Of a stretch of DNA of 64,000 nt, positions 12,001 to 23,146 are shown piece after piece. Where the stretch lies: assembly GCA_911728435.2 (NCBI GenBank), contig OU452209.1, positions 15,978,869 through 16,042,868 on the forward strand. The letters are read 5' to 3'. Position numbers and translations under genes: made by a program. Numbering within the stretch: position 1 is the first letter of the stretch; every line of letters begins with the position of its first letter. This DNA comes from Apoderus coryli (taxonomy: Eukaryota > Arthropoda > Insecta > Coleoptera > Attelabidae). The notes under the pieces were generated by a model. It did not search any database, was not told the DNA's origin, and saw nothing but the letters and a program-made list of their open reading frames with translations.

Positions 12001-15000
12001 CATTTTTTGATTTTAAAAGATTTTTAAATAAGTCACGCCGCTCTGCGTAATGGGTTACTAAAAAAATAAAAAAAAACACAAAATTTTGTGGAGCTGACAT
12101 AGTTTGATTTTTAAGTCCTACTCCTCTTCGTAATGGATTACTTCAAAAATAATAAAAAAACACAAGATTTTGTGGAGCTGCCGTCGTTTGATGTTTAAAC
12201 ATTTTTAAATAAATCCCGCTGCTCTGCGTAATGGATTACTTAAAAAAAAAAAATAAAAAACAACATTTTGTGGAGCTGACATTTTTTGATTTTAAAAGAT
12301 TTTTAAATAAGTCACGCCGCTCTGCGTAATGGGTTACTAAAAAAATTTAAAAAAAACACAAAATTTTGTGGAGCTGACATGGTTTGATTTTTAAAGATTT
12401 TTAAGTCCTTCGTAATGGATTACTTCAAAAATAATAAAAAAACACAAAATTTTGTGGAGCTGACATCGTTTGATGTTTAAACATTTTTAAATAAATCCCG
12501 CTGCTCTGCGTAATGGATTACTTAAAAAAAAAAAATAAAAAACACAACATTTTGTGGAGCTGACATTTTTTGATTTTAAAAGATTTTTAAATAAGTCACG
12601 CCGCTCTGCGTAATGGGTTACTAAAAAAATTAAAAAAAACATAAAATTTTGTGGAGCTGACATGGTTTGATTTTTAAAGATTTTTAAGTCCTACTCTTCT
12701 TCGTAATGGATTACTTCAAAAATAATAAAAAAACACAAGATTTTGTGGAGCTGCCGTCGTTTGATGTTTAAACATTTTTAAATAAATCCCGCTGCTCTGC
12801 GTAATGGATTACTTCAAAAAAAAATAAAAAACACAAAATTTTGTGGAGCTGACATTTTTTGATTTTAAAAGATTTTTAAATAAGTCACGCCGCTCTGCGT
12901 AATGGGTTACTAAAAAAATTTAAAAAAACACAAAATTTTGTGGAGCTGACATAGTTTGATTTTTAAAGATTTTTAAGTCCTACTCCTCTTCGTAATGGAT
13001 TACTTCAAAAATAATAAAAAAAACACAAGATTTTGTGGAGCTGCCGTCGTTTGATGTTTAAACATTTTTAAATAAATCCCGCTGCTCTGCGTAATGGATT
13101 ACTTCAATAAAAATAAAAAACACAAAATTTTGTGGAGCCGCTATCGTTTGATTTAAAAAGATTTTTAAATAAGTCTCGCCGCTCTGCGTAATGGATTACT
13201 AAAAAAATTAAAAAAAAAACACAAAATTTTGTGGAGCTGACATGGTTTGATTTTTAAAGATTTTTAAGTCCTACTCTTCTTCGTAATGGATTACTTCAAA
13301 AATAATAAAAAAACACAAGATTTTGTGGAGCTGCCGTCGTTTGATGTTTAAACATTTTTAAATAAATCCCGCTGCTCTGCGTAATGGATTACTTAAAAAA
13401 AAAAAAATAAAAAACACAACATTTTGTGGAGCTGACATTTTTTGATTTTAAAAGATTTTTAAATAAGTCACGCCGCTCTGCGTAATGGGTTACTAAAAAA
13501 ATTAAAAAAAACATAAAATTTTGTGGAGCTGACATGGTTTGATTTTTAAAGATTTTTAAGTCCTACTCTTCTTCGTAATGGATTACTTCAAAAATAATTA
13601 AAAAACACAAGATTTTGTGGAGCTGCCGTCGTTTGATGTTTAAACATTTTTAAATAAATCCCGCTGCTCTGCGTAATGGATTACTTCAAAAAAAAATAAA
13701 AAACACAAAATTTTGTGGAGCTGACATTTTTTGATTTTAAAAGATTTTTAAATAAGTCACGCCGCTCTGCGTAATGGGTTACTAAAAAAATTAAAAAAAA
13801 CACAAAATTTTGTGGAGCTGACATAGTTTGATTTTTAAAGATTTTTAAGTCCTACTCCTCTTCGTAATGGATTACTTCAAAAATAATAAAAAAAACACAA
13901 GATTTTGTGGAGCTGCCGTCGTTTGATGTTTAAACATTTTTAAATAAATCCCGCTGCTCTGCGTAATGGATTACTTCAATAAAAATAAAAAACACAAAAT
14001 TTTGTGGAGCCGCTATCGTTTGATTTAAAAAGATTTTTAAATAAGTCTCGCCGCTCTGCGTAATGGATTACTAAAAAAATTAAAAAAAAAACACAAAATT
14101 TTGTGGAGCTGACATGGTTTGATTTTTAAGTCCTGCTCCTCTGCGTAATGGATTACTTCAAACAAAAAGACACAAAATTTGGTGGAGCTGACATCGTTTG
14201 ATTTAAAAAGCGAAGATAAAACACTCACCTAACGGATAATTGAATTTAATAATCTTCGGTGCGGTGCATTGCAACCATTGCGGAACAACCGACACGAATT
14301 CAGCATCTCTAGAAACATGTTCATGCTTCAACATACTATTCCATAACGGATTCGCCGAATGTGCAATCGTTAAACTTGGATGGGAACTGTAGGCCAGAAT
14401 TGCATTGAGGAATAACGAAAAGTTCGGTGGACGTGTCGAGATCTCTTTACCCCATAGTGTGCAGATCTGCGTTGTTAAACCTCCAAACACCTAAGTAAAG
14501 CTTCATTAATTATTGTCGGTCGTAGTTGTTAGAACGTACTTACCTGTATGAGTTTCTTTTTGAACAGATAATGCTGTTCATCAACAATACTACCCTGACT
14601 TCTAGCTGCACTTAGTAGACATTGCATTGGTTCTGTGTTCAATAAAAGCAGCAGCTGCTTCCTTTCGTCCGGTTTTCCCTTTCTATTTACAATCTGTAAC
14701 TCAAAAAGTAAAATCCCTCATCCAAAATTGACGTTTACGAACTTACCTGCGATAAACACTCGGCTGCGGAATTCTGGAACGCACTGTCATTCAATAACAG
14801 ACACAAAATCTGTAATAAACGTCCGTTTTGTGCTAAGATGTGCGTCATTGAAACCCATTCCACAAAACCTGTCAGTGTTAATAGAACCACTTGCACAACA
14901 CGTGCATGTGCTGCTGCTTTAATATTATTGGTTTCACTACTGCACACGCGAAATTGTCCCACATGCAACTCGATAAGTCTTAGGAAAAAGTCAAAGATAA

Positions 15001-15614
15001 GCGCCATATTAGCTGTCAATGCGTGATAGATGTCTTTACGTCTTTGGTTGGATTCTAAAGTCTACAAAAACACATTTATAACTACTTAAAAATAGGGAAA
15101 ACCAAAGGTTATGTACCTGTAATAATGCGACATCTTCAACTAATCGCAAAAACACAAACAAAACCAATTCAGTCTGGATTTCACCACATGCACAGGCATC
15201 TGATAACTCATTTAATAAACCCGGCCACTGTTGGGGCCATTCCCGTTTCACCATCTCCACTACAACACGACTTAAGGCATCTTTCATGTGGGGCTCCTCA
15301 CTTATACCACCTGCTGCAAGCAACTTCATTGCATTGTCCTTAATAAAAATCTTCTCCTGTTGCGAAATCTGCGTCCATCTGTACTTCACTGTATGTTCCA
15401 TTAATTGCAGTCCAAAATGTCTTGAAATCAACGAGTTTTGTGTACCTGCAGCTAGATACAGTCCAGCTTCAGCACAAAGTGGTGATGTCTCTTTAAAACT
15501 CTCGCAGGCCTGATATGCTTTTAATCTGTCGGATTGTGATGCCCCGGCGCTCATAGTCAGTTCAACAGCTCTAGCTAAATCAGCTGCCAGAGCAGCTACA
15601 TCTGGACCAGCCAT
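2910..15614 (-). CDS. XPO5: Exportin-5 (Ranbp21 orthologue), 5' part of gene, 11 coding exons, C-terminus beyond window
   Basis: Karyopherin-beta family nuclear export receptor; family members carry double-stranded or hairpin RNAs (pre-miRNA, tRNA) out of the nucleus with RanGTP. Joined exons are 15614-15117, 15061-14747, 14693-14544, 14490-14229, 7611-7488, 7428-7257, 7190-7025, 6964-6607, 3785-3367, 3308-3097 and 3033-2910: 2800 nt, 933 codons plus one base, all with GT/AG ends and matching phases. Residues 1-166 hold the importin-beta N-terminal region, including the DALSRVVVEMVKREWPQ helix typical of exportin-5; HEAT-repeat sequence follows and matches animal XPO5 exon by exon as I remember it (for example LDFDSEEEF, DPLILS, INVRRHA, GGFVV, RVFLKSF). 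About 270 residues are missing off the left edge. Introns 4, 8 and the last visible one are packed with related minisatellites, making the gene over 12 kb. Exportin-4 or -1 fit much less well. Confidence 0.95.
3097..3308 (-). CDS. XPO5: XPO5 coding exon 10
   Basis: Phase 1 in, phase 0 out. Acceptor TTACAG/GGT, donor ACAT/GTAAGT. Contains LERMQRFLFGLYESCYH, matching the LERMQRF helix of the family. Confidence 0.93.
3367..3785 (-). CDS. XPO5: XPO5 coding exon 9
   Basis: Phase 2 in, phase 1 out. Acceptor TTCATTTTCCAG/AGA, donor TTAG/GTAAGG. Contains GAVKRCSWPDDPERATRGG and FVVSLTESGNPVCRNP, diagnostic of exportin-5. The acceptor lies only about 50 bp from the 37-bp minisatellite. Confidence 0.94.
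3836..5330. repeat. Minisatellite of about 37-bp units in XPO5 intron 8
   Basis: About 40 near-identical units of 35-40 bp: an A-run, CACGAAATTTTGTGGAGCTG, then ACGAAATAG. It shares the core of the 95-bp arrays but lacks their roughly 58-bp remainder. On the gene's sense strand each unit reads as a T-rich run, CTATTTCGTCAG, then CTCCAC, which resembles a 3' splice site. Open frames crossing it are by-products of the repeat. Confidence 0.93.
5331..6110. repeat. Degenerate 95-bp minisatellite units beside the 37-bp array
   Basis: About eight units of the long form follow the short-unit array in the same intron. At about 5877-5907 the core appears in the opposite orientation (GTCAGCTCCACAAAATTTTG), a small internal inversion. 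No coding signal. Confidence 0.85.
6111..6606. other. Unique part of XPO5 intron 8
   Basis: About 500 bp of AT-rich, non-repetitive intron between the minisatellite and exon 8. I recognise no gene, RNA or mobile element here. Confidence 0.6.
6607..6964 (-). CDS. XPO5: XPO5 coding exon 8
   Basis: Phase 1 in, phase 2 out (codons to about 681). Acceptor CTGTTTCAG/CGT, donor TTAAG/GTATGC. Contains VINVRRHAASLMVKIG and EALLLISNHFGDYERQ, both strongly conserved in the family. Confidence 0.93.
7025..7190 (-). CDS. XPO5: XPO5 coding exon 7
   Basis: Phase 0 in, phase 1 out. Acceptor ACTCTAG/GCT, donor ATTG/GTAAGT. Encodes GLRLLQMCLTY...DPLILSTLLTCISALF, a clear exportin-5 HEAT segment. Confidence 0.92.
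7257..7428 (-). CDS. XPO5: XPO5 coding exon 6
   Basis: Ends in phase 0 at codon 507. Acceptor TTTCTAG/GCAA, donor ACAG/GTAAAT. Contains QEWEALASFVESIL, aligned to the WEAMTLFLESV-type helix of the family. Confidence 0.92.
7488..7611 (-). CDS. XPO5: XPO5 coding exon 5
   Basis: Enters in phase 1, leaves in phase 2. Acceptor GTTTAG/GTAAAA, donor TTCAG/GTATTT. Encodes the acidic LDFDSEEEFSTFFHRCR segment, the fly/human-like FDFDSDEDF region of exportin-5. It lies directly after the 6.6-kb repeat-filled intron. Confidence 0.92.
7640..14215. repeat. Higher-order minisatellite array filling XPO5 intron 4
   Basis: From about 8160 to 14150 the basic 95-bp units are arranged as trimers of about 287 bp: a unit with GATGTTTAAACATTTTT and CGCTGCTCTGCG, one with GATTTTAAAAGATTTTT and CACGCCGCTCTGCG, and one with GATTTTTAAAGATTTTTAAG and TCCTACTC. 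About 20 trimers are present. A shortened third unit (AAGTCCTTCGTAATGG) recurs at 8691, 9545, 10698, 11553 and 12407, giving a second order of about 854 bp with one 1153-bp interval. The left end (7640-8150) has irregular monomers. No exon lies inside. Confidence 0.92.
14229..14490 (-). CDS. XPO5: XPO5 coding exon 4
   Basis: Residues 322-408 plus one base (ends in phase 1). Acceptor TTACTTAG/GTG, donor TTAG/GTGAGT. Contains FSLFLNAILAYSSHPSL and KHEHVSRD, both recognisable exportin-5 stretches. The intron that follows spans 7612-14228 and holds the largest minisatellite. Confidence 0.93.
14544..14693 (-). CDS. XPO5: XPO5 coding exon 3
   Basis: Residues 272-321, phase 0 on both sides. Acceptor GTTACAG/ATT, donor ACAG/GTAAGT. 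Begins IVNRKGKPDERK, matching the corresponding exportin-5 segment, and ends in a VDEQHYLFKKKL helix. Confidence 0.93.
14747..15061 (-). CDS. XPO5: XPO5 coding exon 2
   Basis: Residues 167-271, phase 0 on both sides. Acceptor TTTTTGTAG/ACT, donor CAG/GTAAGT. Contains the family-typical GFVEWVSMTHI and LLQILCLLLND helices. Confidence 0.95.
15117..15614 (-). CDS. XPO5: XPO5 coding exon 1
   Basis: Residues 1-166, phase 0 at the end. The ATG at 15614-15612 opens an MAGPDVAAL start that aligns with the family's N-terminus. The donor reads CAG/GTACAT. It carries the importin-beta N-terminal region and the start of the exportin-1-like domain. Confidence 0.95.
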
Positions 15615-15850
15615 GCTGTCTTAGAACTTTGGAAATTCGCTGAAACACAACGCACAACACAAGTATTATTAAGATAAGTGTTTTAAAATCACATGTTGAA
15701 ATTTGATGTTTTTGTATAGATTGAATTACTTATTAAGCCTAATGTTAAAAATTGTTATGGAATTGAGTTATGATCAGTTCGAACGTTACCTGTTCATAAA
15801 GTTTTTAGTTTATTTACAACATAGAAATCGAGTGAAATTTAATTAAAAAA
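15615..15850. promoter_or_regulatory. XPO5 5' flank
   Basis: Sequence upstream of the XPO5 ATG, expected to hold its 5' UTR and promoter. A TTTCAG/CG lies 33 bases upstream of the ATG on the minus strand and could be an acceptor for a non-coding first exon. No TATA box or other motif stands out, so this is placed by position only. Confidence 0.35.
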
Positions 15851-15854
15851 TGTG

Positions 15855-16860
15855 CAATTAATTTTGACAGCAAAGTGTCATGCCGGACAACATTTTCTAT
15901 GTTATTTTGTTTATTTTTTGGTTAGAATACAACCAGAAAAACATGAGTGTATTTTGGGTTGCATAAAATTGATCTACAAATTTTTTGATTGGCTGTTGTG
16001 CGATATGCAGCGTTGCCAGACTGGACTACTTAAATAGATGTTGGAGTATTATAGTTATTATATTACCTAACCCCTTCCAATTGCCCAAATACTTACCATT
16101 AATACTAACCACAAGGAGTATATTTTTGTTTATTTTTGGTCGGAATACAACCAGCAAAACATGAGAGAAATTTGGGTTGTATAAAATTGATCAACATATT
16201 TTTTGATTGGCTGTAATGCGATATGCAGTGGTGCCAGACTGGACTACTTAAATAGATGTTGAAGTATTAGGTATTTAAATTAAACTCCATTTACAGTTAT
16301 TGTTGTTAGTATTAACTTAATTTAAGAAAAAATAATAATATTTATTTGTATTGTTAAAGTCTTTGCAGCTAAATATCAAAACAAACTCATTCTTACGTCG
16401 CCAAATGGTTATTATATTACCTGACCCCTTACAATTGCCCAAATATTTACCATTATTATTGACCACAAGGAGTATTTTTTGTTTATTTTTGGTTAGAATA
16501 CAACCAGAAAAACATGAGTGAATTACGGGTTGCATAAAATTGATCTCCAAATATTTTTCGATTGGCTGTAGTGCCATATGCAGTGGTGCCAGACTGGACT
16601 CCTTAAATAAATCTTGAGGTATTAGATATTTAAATTAAACTCTGTTTACAGTTATTGTTGTTACTATATAAAGTTTTTGCAGCTAAATATGAAAACAAAC
16701 TCGTTCTTACGTCGCCAAATGGTTATTATTCCCTACTTCTTTCCAATTGCCCAGATATTTACGATTATCATTGTCTTTATTAAGACTGCCACAAGGGATA
16801 TATTTTGGTTTATTTTAGTATTTGGTCTAAAGGATTTATATTTGTTTGTAGTAAAGATAA
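15855..16860. repeat. Local repeat cluster, three and a half copies
   Basis: A block of about 160 bp containing GGAATACAACCAG, AACATGAG, TTGATTGGCTGT and GCCAGACTGGACT recurs near 15918, 16137 and 16491. Copies alternate with a second block (TTCCAATTGCCCAAATA, ACCACAAGG) seen near 16075, 16430 and 16740. Spacings are unequal (about 219 and 354 bp). I see no reading frame or terminal repeat and cannot assign a family. Confidence 0.8.
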
Positions 16861-17279
16861 ATACTATTTTTATTTAGTTTTCTTTTCTTTTTATTTTTGC
16901 TTGTAGGTAGTTCAGCTAATTGTATACAAGAAAAATCTGTCAACGCCGCCGATGAATGCCAGTTCCAAAATAACCTGTTATAGGTACGTGACTCGTTCTC
17001 AACACGATTTAAATTTTTTTTATCAAGATTTAAAATAAATTTGAATAGAGCCGCTCTTAATTTTAAGCCGCAATAGTCGTTATTAAAATAATGATTAAAA
17101 GAGGAGATAAAATTTACAAAAATAAATCTCTAACTTCGAAAAACGAAAAATTTCTGTAGATATTAGTATTTACTTTAAGAATTTTTAAATATTTTAGGGA
17201 TTATAATATTTCACGTTGCCTGGTAATAAAATTCTTGACTTTAATTAATCAGAAATGAAAGTGAAATAAAATTCCCGCC

Positions 17280-17605
17280 TATTTAATATCGATATCGCAT
17301 AACACATAACAGCCTATCTGTCGTAGGTATCTGTTTTGTAATTTTTCGGGTACCTACACTGTGCATCCAAGCTGTTTCCTTCGCTTTTTTATTTGCCCGT
17401 TAATTGGTCACTGAAAAAGAATCCAAACGAATTTCGTTGAAATTGATTGCTGATTGGCTGTTATTTGCGGTAATTTCAAAACCGACCAATAGCGCGATAG
17501 CGTAAACACAACGCTCTCTGTTCAGCGCGTTACTTTAAGTGGCGTGGGGTCCCATAACATACGATTATACGAAGTCGTGTTTCAGTTGTTTCGAAGCTTC
17601 AAAAG
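17280..17605 (+). promoter_or_regulatory. Candidate Dsp1 promoter and non-coding first exon
   Basis: A locally more GC/CpG-rich segment (about 17370-17570) precedes TCAGTT (17582), which fits the insect initiator consensus. A clean donor AAAAG/GTAAGAAT follows at 17605/17606. This would give a short 5' UTR exon for the downstream gene. Inference only: the acceptor was not identified, and a transcript would be needed to connect it with the ATG at 23147. Confidence 0.3.
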
Positions 17606-20600
17606 GTAAGAATTTTTTAATATTTTTGTATTTAGAAATTGTCATAGTTTCATTTTGCAAATATTTATTGTTTTTTATTATTTAAATCGAATTGTATTAG
17701 CGATATAGTGGAAAAATTGTGCGGAATTAGGGAAAATCTTTCTACTAATTTACCCATATACCGTGTGTATTATACTAGCAAATGGCTGCCATAAGAAAAG
17801 CATTGGACGAGTAGGTACGAGCAAATTTATTTTTTATTAATACTTCCATACAGTTTAGAGGTATTTTGACTGGAGAAAAGTGTTTCTAATTTTTATTTGG
17901 ATTTTTGTGCAAAGTTTCATGGTGTTTTGTTGGTGAGAAGTGTTTGAAATTAAATGTTATATTTATACGGCTTTGTTCATATGGCAGCTATAAGCCTCCA
18001 TTTAATGCAATGTATTCCCTATGCCCATACATTGCTTATGGGAGTTATACATTGTTATTATTCAGTATTTTCTATTACATTTTTACTAAATTCCTATCAA
18101 TGTTTGATAGAATTTTCATAGTTTAGGGAATAATTGAATATTTCTGTAATACAATTACATGATGACGTAGTCAAAATGACGCCCAATTTTTCGTTTTTTC
18201 GGATTTATTAAACAGTAGTTCAACAACTTTTAAGTTTTAGTTTTGCCGCCAAATTTTCACACGCTATTTATGAAAACACTGTTAGAGGAGAGTTATTAAT
18301 GAAAGTACTGAGATGTAGTACTATTAAAGGGTTTTTAGAAATAGTGTTAAAGTAATTTTGAAGGTTATTTAAGGTCATTAGGGGTTATGAATTATAAAAT
18401 TAATTCCTTTTTTCTTGAGTAGGTAAATATGGGTGCGTCCTTAGACTTTATATGTAACGATTCGACGTTTTAATGAAATTACCGTGTTTTAAACGATTTA
18501 TTAAGGGTACTTACTTACGGGGGCGCTTGAATATGATTGCGCGGCACAATGTGTTGGTCAGGGCTGTCTTCAGGCATTTTCTTGAATTGAATTATAGTTG
18601 AAAATAGATATACAGAGCGGACACAATGTTATGTTGTGTTATTAGCGATGAAAATAAATGTTTATTATAAAATTAGTGGAATTATTAAGGATATTACCGT
18701 ATATTGGCCTGAAAATTAAAAGTACGTTTCGGTGCATAACTAAATCCTCTGCTAATAATCAATTATGGCAGTCTGGAATTCGTTTCTTCAGGGTTCATCA
18801 GACGCAAACATTAGCCGGGTGCAATCCAGTCTATTTTCCAAATAATTAGCAAACAACAGTCGCCCCAACTATGACTGAGGTATAAAATATTAATGAGAAA
18901 TTGTTTTGTCTTGACTTAATAGACTACTGTATGATTAAGGGTGTTGCAGTAGGGGAACCGACACAACCAAAAAGTCCAACCGTGTGGAACAAACGCCGAA
19001 ATGCCAGATAAATTTAATGAAATATAATTTTATAATTAATGAACGAAAAGTTCAATTTTGCGCGCCAGCTAATTTTGTGTTAACATGTTGCCATTATTTG
19101 TCTTCGTATTTTTTTTACCTAGGCAGAAAAATCGGTACGAAGTCCACTATTGATATTTTAAGCCTAATAATCAAAACCCTGGAAGATTCACGGCTACCAA
19201 TCTCGTCATTTTGATCCAGTTTATGGCGGTAAGCATTTTGTGTGACACATTGCACTCAAATAGCTTAGAAAGGGCTGTCAAATAATTGTAAACAACAAAT
19301 ATGTTTCGTTTAGCCAAGGCTTGAAATATAAATAGTTGCTTCCGTATTGCTCATGTTGTCTCTTTGTGTTTGTGTCTGGATAATTGACAGCTTTGATGCC
19401 TGTATCGTCTCATGTCTGCAACTACATCATAGTCGTCCGCCACCTTCCGATCCTCTTTCTCATTAGGCCTCTAAGGGTGGTGGGGTTCATATGTGCATTT
19501 GACAAAGCAAGGATTTTAATTTCCCAGATCATGTCGCCTAATTCTTCTCGTGAATATTCAAGCTAGGCCTGCATTAGGTGATGAGTGTATGTTTGGCTGG
19601 CAAGGTGTTATCCACATTGTTTATTTGGCGAAGGATCACGGGGAAGTATACTGAATCCTTTGTCCTGAGCAAAAGTATTATTTTACCATCCGTATTCTCC
19701 AGGCCTAGCCCCGGGCGCCTTTTTTTTTTTGATCCCAAACGTGATGAAAACTAGGGTTTTATGAACACTGAGCCTACGGATGACTATTTTTTTTTTGCAG
19801 GTTTTCCAACACTCAATTTGTGGGAGGGTTTACCTCACTAATTTATTCGGTAACTTGCCGGAACAAAATTAAAAATATACACTAATAAATTATTAATGTA
19901 ACTGGTTAATTACTTAAAAATAAGTTTTGATAATTCGGTAGATTCAGATCATATAAAATAGTAACAACTTTATTATCTAGTACCTGACCGTAATAATATT
20001 GGGACTTTTTTTTTATTTCTTGGGTAAAAATCAATATAACCGGCAACGCTGCCGATTTGCCCGGGAGCCATTTCTCCTCCCAGTCTTCTTACTATCGACC
20101 GAAGCCGGAGGGTTATATCAGTGGCGTTCTGTTTTTCTTTAAGTTTGAAATTAATTTTATATTAGTTTTGTATTGCTATTGGGAATTATACTGACGTAAA
20201 CGACATATTTATAATTTAAGTATTAAAAAATACATTTTCCTTGCTAAGTACTGGATTTAAAAGATATTTTATATTTTAAAGCATGGTGAAGCTTGACATT
20301 TATCGAGTTTTTGCAAAAGATGATTCCCTTAAACTCTATGTGTATACTTTCTTATTAATTTTAAACTAACGTAATTCTGCCAGCATCGTTCTCCATCGAT
20401 TTGCACGTGTTCCTCTGATAAGCACGGCAGTAGTACTTTTCTTGGCGTTTATTTTGACTCTCTCATGCTGTCGGTACACATTGGCTAATTTAGCACACCA
20501 AAAATCAACCAAACAAATCTTAAAACAATGTTTTTGGACTTTTCAGCATTAGCTGTTGGCATTTTTCAGTTTAGCAAATTTGAAATACATAGTCCGAGTT

Positions 20601-21088
20601 TAGTTGAACACTAGAATGAAGCTTACCTTGGTTTAAAACACTTTCTTCCAGAATTATATTTAAACTAAGTACCATATAATTCAAAACGATTTCTATAACT
20701 TCTAGGGTTTTTGAATATTTCCAAAAAGTACAAATCATTTACACAATTTGACTCTAGAATCACTTTTAAAGTTTGCATCAAAAAAGGTAGGGCCAGATTA
20801 CATCATTTAAAATAAAATTTATCTCCGAACGTTGATAGTAACCTAAAATATATCATTGGTGAAAATAGGGGTTTGAAGTTATCATTGTTTGGACTATGAA
20901 AAGTTAGGGGTTTGTCTGTAGTCTAAATGACGATGAAAGAATCAATCAAAAATTACGGGAACCTAGACAATATCAAACATATGCATCAAAGGCAAACACC
21001 ATCACATTCCTGAAAACTTTGAAAACATATTATTTTAAAAATTACAACGAAATGTTAAATTTTATACATCAACTGTAATCACAAATTA
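17606..21088. other. AT-rich stretch without recognised gene
   Basis: No conserved reading frame, RNA gene or terminal repeat was recognised. Short GC-richer patches at about 19380-19560 and 20040-20120 may be old element fragments, but I cannot name them. If 17605 is a real donor, this is 5' intron of Dsp1. Confidence 0.5.
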
Positions 21089-21789
21089 TACGAGGCATGT
21101 TTTTTAAGTAAGTACCGTTTTGGAATTAAAAAAAGACGTGCAAAGATATCGCAATAATTTTATTTTTACATGAAAGCCTGTACCTTAATCTACGTTTCTA
21201 CATAATTTCCGTGAATATTGAGGCACTTGTCATAACGTGGCACCAGTTTTTGAATACCCTCCTCATAAAATTCTGCCGCCTGACTTGTTAACCACTGTAT
21301 CACAAATGCAGAAACTCCACTAGCAATACTCCTTTTCTGTCCCAAAAAACTGTGCACATGATTTTCCGGGCAGAAATTGTTTGCTTAAACTTCACTCTTT
21401 TGGGTGATGAATGTCGCCATTCCATGGATTGTTGTTTCGATTCTGGTGTGACGTAGGCCACCCATGTTTCGTCACCAGTAACAATTTGGTCTAAAAAATC
21501 TTCACCTTCATTGTGGTACCGCTCAAGGAAAGTCAATGCACTGCCTAAACGTTGGGTTTTGTGCAAATCCGTCAACATTTTTGGAACAAACAAGTCAGGC
21601 GGCAGAATTTTATGAGGGGGGTATTCAAAAACTGGTGCCACGTTATGACAAGTGCCTCAATATTCACGGAAATTATGTAGGAAAGTAGATTAAGGTACAG
21701 GCTTTCATGTAAAATTAAAATTATTGCGATATCTTTGCACGTCTTTTTTTAATTCCAAAACGGTACTTACTTAAAAAACATGCCTCGTA
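21089..21789 (-). mobile_element. Mariner derivative A, fold-back form with long inverted ends
   Basis: Flanked by TA and starting ACGAGGCATGTTTTTTAAG, ending in its inverse. The two ends are complementary for about 190-200 bp because the element's 3' end (transposase C-terminus region onward) is present twice, in opposite orientation. Between them is a minus-strand piece of transposase (21641-21300) with PKMLTDLHKTQRLGSALTF and the first catalytic block GDETW. The N-terminal helix-turn-helix half, the second and third catalytic aspartates and the true 5' end are absent. Non-autonomous. Confidence 0.88.
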
Positions 21790-23146
21790 GTTCGGTATTT
21801 GACATTATGCACGAACAAACTAATTTATATATTAATCTAAAATTTAATTTTTGGTACACCCAGTATATTAATATCATGTATACTGGTAACTGTAGTTATG
21901 AGTTGATTTTAGATATTACGATATTAGCGTAAAGTTATATTCAATTTGGTTTAGTGGAAATAATAATATGTACCTACAATGAATAATCATGAAAAAATGC
22001 CAATTAACAGGCAGAGTTCAAGACGTATATTACACAAAAATAAAAAAATATTTTCCACGCCCATGAACAGAAAACCTGTATCCGTTTAGATCAGAGAATT
22101 TCGGCGGGGAGGACGTACACTCTAAACTTGAATGTTGCCAGATCCTTTTATAACAAACATATTTATTTTTAATTTGAATCTAATATACTTGCAATGTTCA
22201 AATAACACAAAACTGTAATACCTAGAGGAATATTAATATTTTTGAAATGTTTATTAATTTGATTTTTTTGTGATCAAAGTGGAATAGTATTAACAAAGAT
22301 CGAAAAGAATAGAATATATTTGGTATCGACAACATGGCACATTTTTTCATCTAATGGCCGCTGCGTGCGAGGGCGCCACAATCGAGAGCGGTATTGGCGT
22401 CCTTCTTGTATGTGTGTATTCGCTTCCATTTTATGTCCTTGTTGCCAGATTTTTGGCCAGACCGTTACAATAAACCATACGACGAAGAACTGAAATAATT
22501 CTTTTAATTTACAATCTACAACAATATTGTGCATAATTATAATCAAATATTATTGTACTAGTATGTCGTGTACTATTAGTATTATCAAAACGTGCGTAGT
22601 GTTAGTAATACCTAGTATATCAACGCGTTGTGTGCTGTGAATAAGTGGTAGTTTTCCGATTGTGATACCTACTAGATTATTATACTTTTTAATATTAATT
22701 AAACTAACGAACATTTACGAATTTATTTATTTTCAAGTGTTAATTATTTAAAACATTAAAATAAACACGCGGTCGTGTGAAACTATTAACGAAAAACTAA
22801 CTAACATGGATACTATTGTTGAAGAGTGGTTCTTTCTTTTAAGCGTTGTTAGTTCTAGTGGAATAAAAGTTAAATATTGATTCAAACAAAAGAAGTTATT
22901 GTGAATTTTAATCTTAATTATTATTGTAAATACGTAAATAATTGTCTTAATGTAGCTATTTTTTATTTTAATTTAATAATCATAATAGTACATCTTAGTG
23001 TGTTTCGGTTGCTGTTACTACTCTACAACCCCCATTTTGTTTTTTGTCTTCGGTCCTCCGCGGTGCGCGCGTGTACTTTCTCTCTCTAACGCGCTATAGT
23101 CGGTATATACTAGACAAAAACAGGCATATTATTAAGAAATAATAAT
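21790..23146. other. Dsp1 5' region
   Basis: AT-rich sequence leading to the Dsp1 start. No competing gene was seen. The segment 23040-23110, with clustered CG dinucleotides and TCTCTCTAACGCG, may be 5' UTR or an alternative promoter (inference). Confidence 0.4.

Noticed and set aside
3836..14215. CRISPR-like regular repeats
   Set aside because: Units are contiguous without unique spacers, and the surroundings are a spliced eukaryotic gene.
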